Positions 27,582 through 36,429 of a DNA stretch of 64,000 bases are shown piece after piece. Each line of letters begins with the position of its first letter. The stretch's first letter is position 1. Where the stretch lies: positions 62,001 to 126,000 of the forward strand of contig NKIU01000003.1 of NCBI GenBank assembly GCA_002256245.1, in the 5' to 3' direction. This DNA is from Pseudorhodobacter sp. PARRP1. GTDB taxonomy: Bacteria; Pseudomonadota; Alphaproteobacteria; Rhodobacterales; Rhodobacteraceae. The notes beneath the pieces are model-generated. The model made no database searches. It was not told where the DNA came from and saw only the letters and a program-made list of their open reading frames with translations. A program made the translations under genes and the position numbers.

Positions 27582-27652
27582 CCACGGCAGCGGATTCGTT
27601 AACAAATCCTGAACGACACCACCTTAAGCCATTGATTTATAAGGCTCCAAAA

Positions 27653-27671
27653 TGGTCCCGAGTTGGGACCA
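27653..27671 (-). terminator. Terminator between transglycosylase and acetyltransferase genes
   Basis: TGGTCCC-GAGTT-GGGACCA with TTTT after it on the minus strand, two bases beyond the acetyltransferase stop. It may also act on the plus-strand gene, though no T-run lies on that side. Confidence 0.7.
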
Positions 27672-27672
27672 C

Positions 27673-27957
27673 TCAAACCGAGAACACATCCGCCCATTCA
27701 GGATGCTTTTTCCGGGTGGCATTCACAAACGGGCAAAGCGGCATGATCTTGAACCCCTCGGCCCGCGCATCGGCCACAAACCGCGTCAGCATCGCCAGCC
27801 CCGCGCCCGTGCCGCGAAAGCTGTCGGGCACCGCGGTGTGGTCGGCGATCACCAGCGTCGGGCTGGTGATCGAATAGGTCATCTCGGCTTCTTCGCCGTT
27901 CTGACGGATAACATAGCGCCCCTTGCTGGTGCCATTTTCGCGGGTCACCTCAGTCAA
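27673..27957 (-). CDS. Small GNAT-type N-acetyltransferase (YjdJ-like)
   Basis: A 94-residue minimal acetyltransferase fold of the COG2388/YjdJ type: the acetyl-CoA segment VPDSFRGTGAGLAMLTRFVADAR and the C-terminal CPFVNATRKKHPEWADVFS typical of the group. It overlaps the CoA-transferase beta subunit gene by eight bases and is probably cotranscribed with it. The substrate is unknown. Confidence 0.82.
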   Translation of the reverse strand: MTEVTRENGTSKGRYVIRQNGEEAEMTYSITSPTLVIADHTAVPDSFRGTGAGLAMLTRFVADARAEGFKIMPLCPFVNATRKKHPEWADVFSV

Positions 27958-28576
27958 CGATGGTGCCTTCCGTCGCGGCCCGCAATTCGGCCTCGGTGAC
28001 GCCCTCGGCCACCTCGACGATCTTCAAACCGCCCGGCACCACATCCAGCACGCCAAGGTTCGAGATGATCCGATCGACCACGCCCTTGCCGGTCAGCGGC
28101 AGGGTGCAGGCCTTCAGCACCTTGGATTCGCCGTGCTTGGAGGTGTGATCCATCACCACCACCACGCGCCCCACGCCCGCGACCAGATCCATCGCCCCGC
28201 CCATGCCTTTGACCAGCTTGCCGGGGATCATCCAGTTTGCAAGGTCACCATTCTCGGCCACCTCCATCGCGCCCAAGATCGCCATGGCAATCTTGCCGCC
28301 CCGGATCATCGCGAAACTTTGCGCAGAATCAAAGTAAGCGGTCTGCGGCAACTCTGTAATGGTCTGCTTGCCCGCGTTAATCAGATCGGGGTCTTCCTCG
28401 CCCTCAAACGGGAAGGGGCCCATGCCCAGCATGCCGTTTTCCGACTGCAAGGTAACGTTAACGCCTTCCGGGATATAGTTGGCCACCAGAGTAGGGATGC
28501 CGATGCCCAGATTGACATACCAGCCGTCCTGCAACTCGCGCCCCGCGCGTTCGGCCATTTGGTTGCGATCCCACAT
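27950..28576 (-). CDS. scoB: 3-oxoacid (succinyl-CoA) CoA-transferase subunit B
   Basis: The 208-residue beta subunit. The catalytic Glu46 that forms the CoA-thioester intermediate is in QSENGMLGMGP, followed by family segments FDSAQSFAMIRGGK and GAMDLVAGV. It interconverts succinyl-CoA and acetoacetate, the entry step for ketone-body use or the end of polyhydroxybutyrate breakdown. A 3-oxoadipate transferase is the main alternative. It lies one base after scoA. Confidence 0.88.
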   Translation of the reverse strand: MWDRNQMAERAGRELQDGWYVNLGIGIPTLVANYIPEGVNVTLQSENGMLGMGPFPFEGEEDPDLINAGKQTITELPQTAYFDSAQSFAMIRGGKIAMAILGAMEVAENGDLANWMIPGKLVKGMGGAMDLVAGVGRVVVVMDHTSKHGESKVLKACTLPLTGKGVVDRIISNLGVLDVVPGGLKIVEVAEGVTEAELRAATEGTIVD

Positions 28577-28577
28577 C

Positions 28578-29279
28578 TTAAGCTTCCTTCTTGCGTGTCG
28601 TGCGGTTTTCGATGCGTTTTTCGTGCTGGCCCTGCACAATCCGATGCACATAGATGCCCGGCAGGTGGATGGTGTCGGGGTCAAGACTACCCAGCGGCAC
28701 GATTTCCTCAACCTCGACCACGCAGACCTTGCCCGATGTCGCCGCTGGTGGGTTGAAGTTGCGCGCGGTTTTGCGGAACACAAGGTTGCCCGACGGGTCG
28801 GCCTTCCAGGCCTTCACGATGGCAAGGTCAGCGACGATGCCGGTTTCGAGAATATAGGTTTTGCCGTTGAAGTCGTGGTGTTCCTTGCCCTCGGCGATCA
28901 CGGTGCCCACGCCAGTCGCGGTGTAGAAACCGGGAATACCGGCCCCGCCTGCACGCAAACGTTCGGCCAGGGTGCCTTGCGGGTTGAATTCCAGCTCCAA
29001 CTCGCCCGACAGGTATTGCCGCATGAATTCGGCATTTTCGCCAACGTAGGACGAGATCATTTTCTTGACCTGCCGCGTTGTCAGCAACTGGCCAAGGCCA
29101 AAGCCATCAACGCCCGCGTTGTTCGACGCGATGGTCAGATCCTTGGTGCCGGCATCGCGGATCGCTGCGATCAGCAATTCCGGGATGCCGCACAGGCCGA
29201 AACCTCCGCTGGCGATCAACATGCCGTCAAACAGCAGTCCCTCCAGCGCCGCGGCTGGGTTGGGATAGATTTTCTTCAT
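28578..29279 (-). CDS. scoA: 3-oxoacid (succinyl-CoA) CoA-transferase subunit A
   Basis: The 233-residue alpha subunit with the CoA-binding signature [14 protein letters not shown] and the [14 protein letters not shown] segment typical of SCOT. The ATG at 29279 begins [12 protein letters not shown], matching the normal start of the family; the frame extends further upstream without homology. It is the first gene of the scoA-scoB-acetyltransferase unit. Confidence 0.88.
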   Translation of the reverse strand: MKKIYPNPAAALEGLLFDGMLIASGGFGLCGIPELLIAAIRDAGTKDLTIASNNAGVDGFGLGQLLTTRQVKKMISSYVGENAEFMRQYLSGELELEFNPQGTLAERLRAGGAGIPGFYTATGVGTVIAEGKEHHDFNGKTYILETGIVADLAIVKAWKADPSGNLVFRKTARNFNPPAATSGKVCVVEVEEIVPLGSLDPDTIHLPGIYVHRIVQGQHEKRIENRTTRKKEA

Positions 29280-29502
29280 CGGGAAACCCTCGCAAACTCT
29301 CGGCGACATAAAAGGCAGGCTTTCGGATGAAGTCAATCGCTGCAGCGCGGCAGACCACGTCAACGCCGCTTGGGTTTGTGCGGGGGTGTGCAAAAAACCG
29401 GAAGCCTGCGCGCATTGCTGCGGCCCTGCGACTTTGCCCCATGATCTATACGAGGTTGATCGCAACCCGAGAGGCTGCTAATCGGCAAGCTCTGAGCCGT
29501 CA

Positions 29503-29584
29503 CCCCACGTGGTGAAATTGGTAAACACAGGAGACTTAAAATCTCCCGCCGCAGGGCTTGCCGGTTCGATGCCGGCCGTGGGGA
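29503..29584 (+). tRNA. tRNA-Leu (anticodon UAA)
   Basis: Acceptor arms CCCCACG and CGTGGGG, D-arm TGGTGAAATTGGTAAACAC, anticodon stem GGAGA/TCTCC around loop CTTAAAA (anticodon UAA at 29537-29539), a long variable arm as in class II tRNAs, and T-loop GGTTCGATGCC. CCA is not encoded. Confidence 0.93.
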
Positions 29585-29951
29585 CGGTTCGAAATCTGCG
29601 AAAATCTGCCAAAGTCAGACTTGCATGCGCCTGCGTTGGCATGGCCTGGCAAAGCCGTCGATCGGGGCTTGAAATGGTGCTACAAGCGAGGGTTGGATTT
29701 TTGCGCTGCCCTCATAAAATCAGTCCCTTACGCGGTGCCTTCGCACCTGAACACGCAGCAATTCTGGCCGCGTTTTTCTTTTAGGCGGCCATCGAATCTT
29801 CCGTGCGGTTGCCTTTTTCGCACGGTTGGTTGGCCTAATGGAACGGCTTGATCTGGAGTGGGATGCGCATAAGCCTTGGGGCGATGCCCTGATCTGACAC
29901 CGGCAAGGCACAGCGGTTACAGTGCCTTGCCCCCATTTGGGATTATCGCGC
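29585..29951. other. Gap after tRNA-Leu
   Basis: About 370 bases without a convincing gene. It holds a GGTGC-CTTC-GCACC hairpin and, downstream, a T-rich run (about 29773-29780), possibly ending the tRNA transcript, and the terminator-like hairpin of the cupin operon at 29902-29931. Confidence 0.4.
29902..29931 (-). terminator. Hairpin after the cupin gene
   Basis: Perfect ten-base arms GGCAAGGCAC and GTGCCTTGCC with a ten-base loop, 20 bases past the cupin stop. No T-run, so it may stabilise the 3' end or need Rho. Confidence 0.6.
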
Positions 29952-30311
29952 TCAGCGTGTTGAGATTTCGGGGCCCGCGATATGGACGGCCAGAAGGCAG
30001 CCGTTCGGCGTGAAGGAATGATGTTCGGTTCCGTCACGGTAGAAGACAAGATCACCGGCCTTCAACACGCGGCCATCGTCTTCGATCAACTCGCCTTGCA
30101 GAATCAGGAATTGCTCGTGGCCGTTGTGGATGTGGCGCCGTGTCGTCATGCCTGCGGGCATCCGGTAAACATGGAAGCCTTCGCCAAGCGGGATTGATGT
30201 ATCCAGTTGCAGGATATCGTCGCCCAAGGCCATGCCATCGGGATAGACGAAGGGCGTGAAGGCCGCGTCGTGGATATTGGCGATTTTGCGCGTGTCATCA
30301 GAGAAAGTCAT
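29952..30311 (-). CDS. Small cupin-domain protein
   Basis: A 119-residue single-domain cupin. The first motif is in RHIHNGHEQFLILQGEL (metal ligands His, His, Glu) and the second in GTEHHSFTPNG. It closes the Rieske/ABC transporter operon, 12 bases after the 70-aa gene. It may be a small-molecule isomerase or sensor acting on the product of the oxygenase; no specific function can be assigned. Confidence 0.75.
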   Translation of the reverse strand: MTFSDDTRKIANIHDAAFTPFVYPDGMALGDDILQLDTSIPLGEGFHVYRMPAGMTTRRHIHNGHEQFLILQGELIEDDGRVLKAGDLVFYRDGTEHHSFTPNGCLLAVHIAGPEISTR

Positions 30312-30323
30312 GCGAAGGTCCTT

Positions 30324-30536
30324 TCAAGTCAGGCTGGGGCGGGTCGGTGGGTCTTGCGGCAGGGCAAGGCCCCGGTCGGCGAAAGTCTGGTCGGGCGGCC
30401 CGTCGCTGGCCGCCGCAACCCGGTAGGCTTCAAGTTGTGCTGCGCTGATCTGGCCCGCGTTATAAAGCGTCATGGCGTGGGCGTAGCGCGCGCGCCCCGC
30501 GCCCTTGCCGCCGGGTATGCCCAAAAGCCCGCTCAT
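30324..30536 (-). CDS. Small protein within the Rieske/Pot operon
   Basis: A 70-residue protein of unknown function, with a Gly-rich start (MSGLLGIPGGKGAGRARYAHAM in part) and an amphipathic helix-like segment LYNAGQISAAQLEAYRVAAASDG. No membrane segment. Its ATG overlaps the end of the permease gene (ATGA), which argues that it is translated. Not recognised. Confidence 0.6.
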   Translation of the reverse strand: MSGLLGIPGGKGAGRARYAHAMTLYNAGQISAAQLEAYRVAAASDGPPDQTFADRGLALPQDPPTRPSLT

Positions 30537-31372
30537 GCCTGCGACCGGTAAGCAAGGCGCTCGTCCGCCAGCCGTCGCGCCTCGGCCCGGTTCATCACCA
30601 CGCCCGCAATGATCACCCCGATGCCGACACACAAAACCATCAGCGTGGCCAACGCGTTGATGTCGGGTGTGACGCCCAGCTTGACCTTTGACCAGATCAG
30701 CAGGGGCAGGGTGGTTGACCCCGGCCCGGTGGTAAACGACGTGATCACCACATCATCCAGCGAGATCGTGAAGGCCAACAGCCAGCCCGACAGGATCGCC
30801 GGAGAGATCACCGGCAGGGTGATATCCCACAGCACCTGCCAGGGCCGCGAGCCCAAATCCATCGCGGCCTCTTCGATGGCACGGTCCGATTGCAAAAGCC
30901 GCGCCTGCACGATGGTTGTCACGAAAACCATGGAAAAGGTGATATGTGCCAAGGTGATGGTGGTAAATCCGCGCTGCACCGGCCAGCCGATCCAACTGGC
31001 CAGCAACAGAAAGAAGATCAGTGCCGAGACGCCGGTGATCACCTCGGGCATGATCAGGGGGGCTGTGACAAGGCCGGAAAACAACGTGCGCCCGCGGAAT
31101 TTCGTAAAGCGCACCAAGGCGATGCCCGCCAGCGTGCCCAAGATCGTGGCGATGGTCGAAGACACCACCGCGATCTTTAACGACAGCAGCAATGCCTCGC
31201 CCACCTGCTTGTTGGCGAAAAGCGCGCCATACCACTTGGTCGAAAACCCGCCCCAGACGGTGGCCAACCGCGAGGCGTTGAAGGAATAGACCACCATCGA
31301 CAGGATCGGCACATAGAAAAAGGCGAAGCCAAAGGCCAGAACCGACAGCAGGAAGGTCGGGCGGCGCCTCAT
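30533..31372 (-). CDS. Polyamine-type ABC transporter permease (PotC/PotI-like)
   Basis: A 279-residue inner-membrane permease with about six membrane segments and the ABC permease EAA loop (AAMDLGSRPWQVLWDITLPV). It pairs with the upstream permease, sharing an ATGA overlap. Substrate class (putrescine/spermidine or other amines) comes from family resemblance only. Confidence 0.87.
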   Translation of the reverse strand: MRRRPTFLLSVLAFGFAFFYVPILSMVVYSFNASRLATVWGGFSTKWYGALFANKQVGEALLLSLKIAVVSSTIATILGTLAGIALVRFTKFRGRTLFSGLVTAPLIMPEVITGVSALIFFLLLASWIGWPVQRGFTTITLAHITFSMVFVTTIVQARLLQSDRAIEEAAMDLGSRPWQVLWDITLPVISPAILSGWLLAFTISLDDVVITSFTTGPGSTTLPLLIWSKVKLGVTPDINALATLMVLCVGIGVIIAGVVMNRAEARRLADERLAYRSQA

Positions 31373-32265
31373 TTCGTGCCCTCCGCGCGGGCTTGGTAAT
31401 GGCTATACAGCATCGTTGGCCCGACCATCAGCGCCAGCAAGGCAACCGCCACCGCCGAGGCCATGGGCCAATCGCGGGCTTGGGAAAACTGATCGGAAAT
31501 CACCCTGCCAATCATCGGGGTCGAGGCATCACCAACCAGCGAGGGGATCACCAGCTCGCCCGCCGCCGGGATAAACACCAAAAGCCCGCCCGCGATGATG
31601 CCGGGCAAGGATTGCGGCAAGGTGACATCGACAAACACCTGCCAAGGCCGCGACCCAAGGTCCAGCGCCGCCTCGTCCAGCGTCGGGTCAAGGCGTTCGA
31701 GGCTGGCGTATAAGGGCAGGATCATGAAGGGCAGATAGGTATAGACCATGACCAGCACGACGGCGAAATTCGAATGCATCATCGGCAGCGCGGCAACGGC
31801 CCAGGATTGCGGCACAAGCCAGTTCCAGGCCTCGGTCAGGCCTGCATTAAACCAGCTCGATTTTCCCATCAGCCCCATCCAAGCGTAAACACGCAGCAGG
31901 AAAGAGGTCCAGAACGGCAGGATCACCAGCATCAACAAGATGTTGCGCGAAGACCGCGATACCCGCGTCAGCGCCAAAGCCATCGGATAGCCCAGCAGCA
32001 GGCAAAACAGCGTCGTCCCCGCCGCATTCATCAAGGAAATCAGAAAGGCGCGCAGGTAGAGCGGTTCGGACACCAGCCGGTGATAGGTTTCAAGGTTGAC
32101 CCAGGGATGTGCGCCGCCGAAAGAGAAGGGCGGTGCGGTGGGGGTCTTGGTGGCCACCGACATGGCGATGACAATGGCAAAGGGGATCAGGAAGAAGATC
32201 ACCAGCCACAGGTAGGGCAATCCGATGATCAGGTCGCGCCAACCGCGTCGGTGGAACCAGCCCAT
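31369..32265 (-). CDS. Polyamine-type ABC transporter permease (PotB/PotH-like)
   Basis: A 298-residue permease with an N-terminal membrane segment, an extended periplasmic loop (about 45-80) and the EAA loop AALDLGSRPWQVFVDVTLPQ. The ATG at 32265 is used because the preceding residues overlap the ATPase gene. One base separates it from potA-like stop; it overlaps the next permease by four bases. Confidence 0.87.
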   Translation of the reverse strand: MGWFHRRGWRDLIIGLPYLWLVIFFLIPFAIVIAMSVATKTPTAPPFSFGGAHPWVNLETYHRLVSEPLYLRAFLISLMNAAGTTLFCLLLGYPMALALTRVSRSSRNILLMLVILPFWTSFLLRVYAWMGLMGKSSWFNAGLTEAWNWLVPQSWAVAALPMMHSNFAVVLVMVYTYLPFMILPLYASLERLDPTLDEAALDLGSRPWQVFVDVTLPQSLPGIIAGGLLVFIPAAGELVIPSLVGDASTPMIGRVISDQFSQARDWPMASAVAVALLALMVGPTMLYSHYQARAEGTK

Positions 32266-32266
32266 C

Positions 32267-33352
32267 CTACGCTCCCAGCACGATGGCGGCTGCGGGATCG
32301 AACGATAGCCAGACCTGATCATCCCAATCGGCGACCCTTTGGGTCTCGGTGCCGCGGTGCTGGTTCACGGCATGGGCCTGCACCAGCGCACCCGACGCGA
32401 GCGTAATGCGATACAGGCTGTCCTTGCCGAAATAGGCAAGGTCCTTGACCACGCCCTGAACCGCGTTGCCCGAAGGGCGTTCCTTGGTGATCACCAGCTT
32501 TTCAGGGCGCAAAGCCAAAGTCACCTTGCTGCCGGGGGCGAAATTGGCATCTTTGGTGGTAACCTCGCCACCAAAGGCCGGAACCTTCAGGCGAAGCGCG
32601 CCGCCGTCGCGGGCCATAACCTCGGCTTCAAACGAGGTGATCGAGCCGATGAAAGAGGCGACAAAGCGGTTGACGGGGTATTCGTAAATCTCGGTCGGGC
32701 TGCCGATCTGCTGCACCTGACCGCGATCCATCACGGCAATGCGATCGGAAAGGGTCATCGCCTCTTCCTGATCATGGGTCACGACGATGAAGGTCACCCC
32801 GGTGCGGGCCTGAATCGACATCAGCTCGAACTGGGTGTGCTCGCGCAGTTTCTTGTCCAAAGCCGCCAGCGGTTCATCCAGCAGCAACAGCTTCGGCTGC
32901 CGCGCCAGTGCGCGCGCCAAGGCCACCCGCTGCCGCTGCCCGCCAGAAATTTGGTGCGGTTTGCGGGCGGCAAAAGGCGTCAACTGCACCAGGTCCAGCA
33001 TTTCGCGCACCCGCTCGGCCCGCTGCGTCTTGGACAGGGTTTCGTGCTTCAGTCCATAGCCGATATTGGCCTCGACCGTCATATGCGGGAACAGGGCGTA
33101 GCTTTGAAACATCATGTGCACCGGGCGCGACCAAGGCGGCACGCCCGCCATATCGCGCCCGTCAAGGAAGATCCGGCCAGAGGTTGGTTCTTCAAACCCC
33201 GCCAACATGCGCAAAAGCGTGGTCTTCCCGCAACCCGACCCGCCCAGAAGCGAGAAAATCTCGCCCTGTGCCACCGACAGCGTCACGTCCCGCACCGCCT
33301 GAAACGGGCCGAAACTTTTCGACACGCCCTCGATTTGCAGGAACTCAGCCAC
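32267..33352 (-). CDS. Polyamine-type ABC transporter ATPase (PotA/PotG-like)
   Basis: A 361-residue ATPase. Walker A GGSGCGKTTLLRM is near residue 37, the signature QISGGQRQRVALARAL near 133 and Walker B LLLLDEPLAALD near 155; a C-terminal TOBE domain (about 280-350) follows, as in PotA/PotG. It energises the two permeases. It overlaps the binding-protein gene by eight bases. Confidence 0.9.
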   Translation of the reverse strand: MAEFLQIEGVSKSFGPFQAVRDVTLSVAQGEIFSLLGGSGCGKTTLLRMLAGFEEPTSGRIFLDGRDMAGVPPWSRPVHMMFQSYALFPHMTVEANIGYGLKHETLSKTQRAERVREMLDLVQLTPFAARKPHQISGGQRQRVALARALARQPKLLLLDEPLAALDKKLREHTQFELMSIQARTGVTFIVVTHDQEEAMTLSDRIAVMDRGQVQQIGSPTEIYEYPVNRFVASFIGSITSFEAEVMARDGGALRLKVPAFGGEVTTKDANFAPGSKVTLALRPEKLVITKERPSGNAVQGVVKDLAYFGKDSLYRITLASGALVQAHAVNQHRGTETQRVADWDDQVWLSFDPAAAIVLGA

Positions 33353-34442
33353 CGGTCTTGATCTCGGTCCAAACGCGGGTCATCGCCTCTTCCTGATCGG
33401 CGGTCAGCGGTTTGGGCGTGTATAGCCGCGTGAGGGTTTCGGCATCGGGATAAACCGCCGGATCGCCAGAAATCGAAGGATCAACCAGCGCCGTCGCCGC
33501 CTTGTTGGCATTTGCATAGCCGGTGAAGTCGGTGCATTTCGCGATGACCTCGGGGCGCAGCATGTAATCCAGAAACAGATAGGCGTTCTCGACGTTCGGC
33601 GCATCAATGGGCATACACCACAGATCAAACCACGCCGGAGCGCCGGTTTTCGGCACGAAATAGGCAAGATCAATGCTGATCCCAGCCTCTTTGGCCCGCG
33701 CCTTGGCGACGCCGTAGTCACCCGACCACGAGCCCACCGCGCAAACTTCACTATTGGGCAGGGTGGTCATGTAGTTCGTATTGTCGAAGGTCGTCACAAA
33801 GGGGCGGATCGGCGCCAAGGCTTCGGCGGCCTTGCGGTATTCGGCTTCGGTTGCCGTGTCGGGGTCGATCCCAAGATATTTCAGCACCATCGGCAGCACA
33901 TCGGTCGGGCTATCTAACAGTGACAACCCGCAGGATGACAGTTTCTCGGCATTGGCTGGATCAAGGATCGTCGCCAGATCGTCGAACTTCGCCCCCGGCA
34001 GCAGCGGGTCAACCAGCCCGCGGTTAAAGGTAAACCCGACCGAACCCCAAGTATAGGGCACGCCGTAAGCATCATCAGGGTCAAACCCCTGCACGATCTT
34101 CAAAATCTCGGGGTCCAGATTGCCCCAGCCCTTCAGCCGCGTCTTGTCGATCTTCTGATAAACCCCCGCCGTCACCATAGTCGGCAGTTGCAGCCCCGAT
34201 TGCAGCACCACATCATAGCCGGTGGACCCTGCAAGCGTCTTGGCCTGCGCCTCTTCGGTTGAGGCGTAAAGGTCATAGACCACCTCGATCCCGGTTTCGG
34301 CCATGAAATCGGCGATGGTCGTCTCGCCGATGTAATCCGCCCAGTTATAGACATTCAAACTGCCGCTAGCAGCGTATGACGGGCGCACCCACGGGGCGGC
34401 AAGCCCTGCCGTAAGGCCCAAAAGCACGGAACGACGCTTCAT
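33345..34442 (-). CDS. Polyamine-type periplasmic binding protein (PotF/PotD-like)
   Basis: A 365-residue solute-binding protein. A basic Tat/Sec-like signal (MKRRSVLLGLTAGLAAPWV) ends near the SYA-ASG junction at 24. The mature start SGSLNVYNWADYI is typical of PotF/PotD, whose NWADYI aromatic residues line the amine site. Binding of the true ligand cannot be read out; the neighbouring oxygenase suggests a quaternary or methylated amine. Confidence 0.87.
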   Translation of the reverse strand: MKRRSVLLGLTAGLAAPWVRPSYAASGSLNVYNWADYIGETTIADFMAETGIEVVYDLYASTEEAQAKTLAGSTGYDVVLQSGLQLPTMVTAGVYQKIDKTRLKGWGNLDPEILKIVQGFDPDDAYGVPYTWGSVGFTFNRGLVDPLLPGAKFDDLATILDPANAEKLSSCGLSLLDSPTDVLPMVLKYLGIDPDTATEAEYRKAAEALAPIRPFVTTFDNTNYMTTLPNSEVCAVGSWSGDYGVAKARAKEAGISIDLAYFVPKTGAPAWFDLWCMPIDAPNVENAYLFLDYMLRPEVIAKCTDFTGYANANKAATALVDPSISGDPAVYPDAETLTRLYTPKPLTADQEEAMTRVWTEIKTGG

Positions 34443-34494
34443 CTGTCTCTCCCATTTGCGCCGCTGCGGGCGGTGGCCAAGTCTTGTCCGGTTC

Positions 34495-35700
34495 TTAAGG
34501 TCTGCCAAGCATTTCCGCATTCACTGCGGCAATTTCCTGCTCGGGCGGGGCTTTTGGCAAGGTCATCACCGGGATCAGGGCGCGCAAGCGGTCGTGATGC
34601 GCGCGCAACCCATATTCCAGGTCGGAAAGGTGGAACCCCTCGAAGGCCTCACTTTTCATCGACTCGTTTGACCAGATTGTCAGCTGCTGATCCTCTGCCG
34701 AAGTGTCGCGGTCGATCCGCATTGCCAGATAGCGCGCAAGCCGCTGCTGCCGTGTCTCGTTGGCCTTGCGGTATTGCCGCCCTGTCAGCCGGGTCTGGCC
34801 GGGGCCCACAGGAAGCTCGTGGTAGAATTGCGCACCCTCTGGGGTGAAGGCGAAGACGATGGCGGGGAAAAGCCCGTAATAGGTCCAGGTCTTTTGCAGA
34901 TGGCTGGGAAGCCCCGGCGGGTCTTCAGACAGCTTGATATATTCCTTCACCGACCAGCGCCGCCCCGGCTTGTCGCCAAACCCCCCGCGCGAGAAATTGA
35001 TGCCACCCGCCAGTTGGTGATCGCCGTAGTCACGGCCGTAAAGTTCCTGCAACGACGGATGCGCCAGCGCCACATGATAGCCTTCGTTATCCACATCGCG
35101 CACCGATTTCCAATTCACCGGCAGTTCTGTCATCCAATCCGAGGTGCCCGCGGCAAGCATGTCACCCGCCTTGTAGGCAGCAAAGTCAGCATCAAAGGCG
35201 GCAAGCAGTTCGGCCACCGACGGCTGCGGTCCGGGGTTGAAGCGCAAAAAGACAAAGCCGTGGAAGATCTCCATCTCGATGGGTTTCAGATGGAATTTTT
35301 CGCGATCAAGATTGCTGAAACTTTCGGGCCGCGCCGCACCGCGCAACGTCCCGTCCAGATTATAGACCCAGCCATGAAACGGGCAGACCACAGCACCGCG
35401 GCAAGACCCCTGCACCCCATTCACCACCCGCGCGCCGCGATGGCGGCACAGGTTGTGAAACGCACGCAGCACGCCGTCTTGCCCGCGCATCACCACGGCC
35501 CGCTCGCCCAAGATATCAAAGGCCAGCCAATCGCCGGGGGCGGGCAGATCGCTTTGATGGCCAACAACCTGCCAATGGTTCAGGAAAAGCGCGCGTTCCA
35601 AGGCAAAGACCGCCTCGGAATCATAGGTCCAGCCGGGAAGGCCGGAACGATCCCAGTCGTTCGGCGGCTGCATTGTGGGAAAAGGCAACGGAACGTTCAT
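34495..35700 (-). CDS. Rieske non-heme iron oxygenase alpha subunit, quaternary-amine type
   Basis: A 401-residue Rieske oxygenase. The [2Fe-2S] ligands are Cys85/His87 and Cys106/His109 (CRHRG, CPFHGW). The mononuclear iron ligands His209 and His214 lie in NEGYHVALAHP. The bridging residue is Glu206 rather than the Asp of aromatic dioxygenases; Glu there is known for enzymes acting on quaternary amines such as CntA, GbcA and stachydrine demethylase. N-demethylation or C-N cleavage of a betaine-like compound is the leading inference. No reductase is adjacent. It is first in the operon and divergent from a BetI-like regulator. Confidence 0.85.
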   Translation of the reverse strand: MNVPLPFPTMQPPNDWDRSGLPGWTYDSEAVFALERALFLNHWQVVGHQSDLPAPGDWLAFDILGERAVVMRGQDGVLRAFHNLCRHRGARVVNGVQGSCRGAVVCPFHGWVYNLDGTLRGAARPESFSNLDREKFHLKPIEMEIFHGFVFLRFNPGPQPSVAELLAAFDADFAAYKAGDMLAAGTSDWMTELPVNWKSVRDVDNEGYHVALAHPSLQELYGRDYGDHQLAGGINFSRGGFGDKPGRRWSVKEYIKLSEDPPGLPSHLQKTWTYYGLFPAIVFAFTPEGAQFYHELPVGPGQTRLTGRQYRKANETRQQRLARYLAMRIDRDTSAEDQQLTIWSNESMKSEAFEGFHLSDLEYGLRAHHDRLRALIPVMTLPKAPPEQEIAAVNAEMLGRP

Positions 35701-35733
35701 CTCGAATCCTCCACCATCATAGGATTTGCCGCC

Positions 35734-35751
35734 ATTGACTGACTTGTCAAT
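35734..35751. promoter_or_regulatory. Candidate TetR-family operator
   Basis: ATTGACTGACTTGTCAAT: exact six-base arms ATTGAC/GTCAAT with a six-base spacer, midway between the divergent oxygenase and TetR genes, 33 bases from the former and about 33 from the latter. BetI-like repressors usually bind such sites. Confidence 0.65.
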
Positions 35752-35784
35752 CAGATTATGTTGGACCCTAACAAGGAGACAGAT

Positions 35785-36429
35785 GTGCCCCCAGAACCCG
35801 CCACCGTCCTGGCCGAAGCCAACCGGTCGCCGCGCACCCAATCGCGTGAGGTCCGCCGCCAGCAATTGATCGAGGCAACGATCTCGACCTTGGCCGCGCG
35901 TGGCTTTGCCCGCACCACCCTGACCGAAGTGGCCAAAACAGCGGGCATCAGCCATGGTCTTGTGCTGTTTCACTTTGAAACCAAAGAGAAATTGCTGACC
36001 GAAACCCTGACCTTCATGACCGAGGAGTATCACCAGAACTGGCAAGCCGCGCTGGCCGCCGCACCTGCTGATCCCGCAGCGCAGCTTCTGGCGTTGATCA
36101 AGGCAGATTTCGCCTCTGCCATCACCACCCCCGCACGTCTTGGCGCTTGGTGTGCCTTTTGGGGCGAAGCGCAAAGCCGCCCGATCTATCAAGAAGCCTG
36201 CGGCGAGAAGGATGCGGCCTATATCCGGCAACTGGAGGTCATTTGCGAAGAACTGGTGCGGCAGGGCGGCTATGGCGTCGATGCAATCATCGCTGCCCGC
36301 ATCCTGCGCGTGGTGATCGAGGGCACGTGGCTCGACATGATGACAATGCAGAATCCATATGCGCCCACCGAGGCCCTTCGCACGGTCATGTCCACCGCAG
36401 CACTCTGTTTTCCAAAGCATTTCCGGTAG
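35785..36429 (+). CDS. TetR-family regulator, BetI-like
   Basis: About 214 residues. The N-terminal helix-turn-helix (ARGFARTTLTEVAKTAGISHGLVLFHF) and BetI-type C-terminal domain are visible (YRQLEVICEELV-like segment near 155). BetI represses choline/betaine genes and responds to choline, which fits the quaternary-amine reading of this locus. A GTG at 35785 is preferred, as AAGGAG stands six bases before it; an in-frame ATG at 35758 lacks a ribosome site. It controls probably itself and the divergent oxygenase operon. Confidence 0.85.
   Translation: MPPEPATVLAEANRSPRTQSREVRRQQLIEATISTLAARGFARTTLTEVAKTAGISHGLVLFHFETKEKLLTETLTFMTEEYHQNWQAALAAAPADPAAQLLALIKADFASAITTPARLGAWCAFWGEAQSRPIYQEACGEKDAAYIRQLEVICEELVRQGGYGVDAIIAARILRVVIEGTWLDMMTMQNPYAPTEALRTVMSTAALCFPKHFR

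Noticed and set aside
29674-29700. tRNA-like 3' end (TGGTGCTACAAGCGAGG) resembling that of tRNA-Thr
   Set aside because: No matching 5' acceptor strand, D-arm or anticodon stem could be found on the minus strand.
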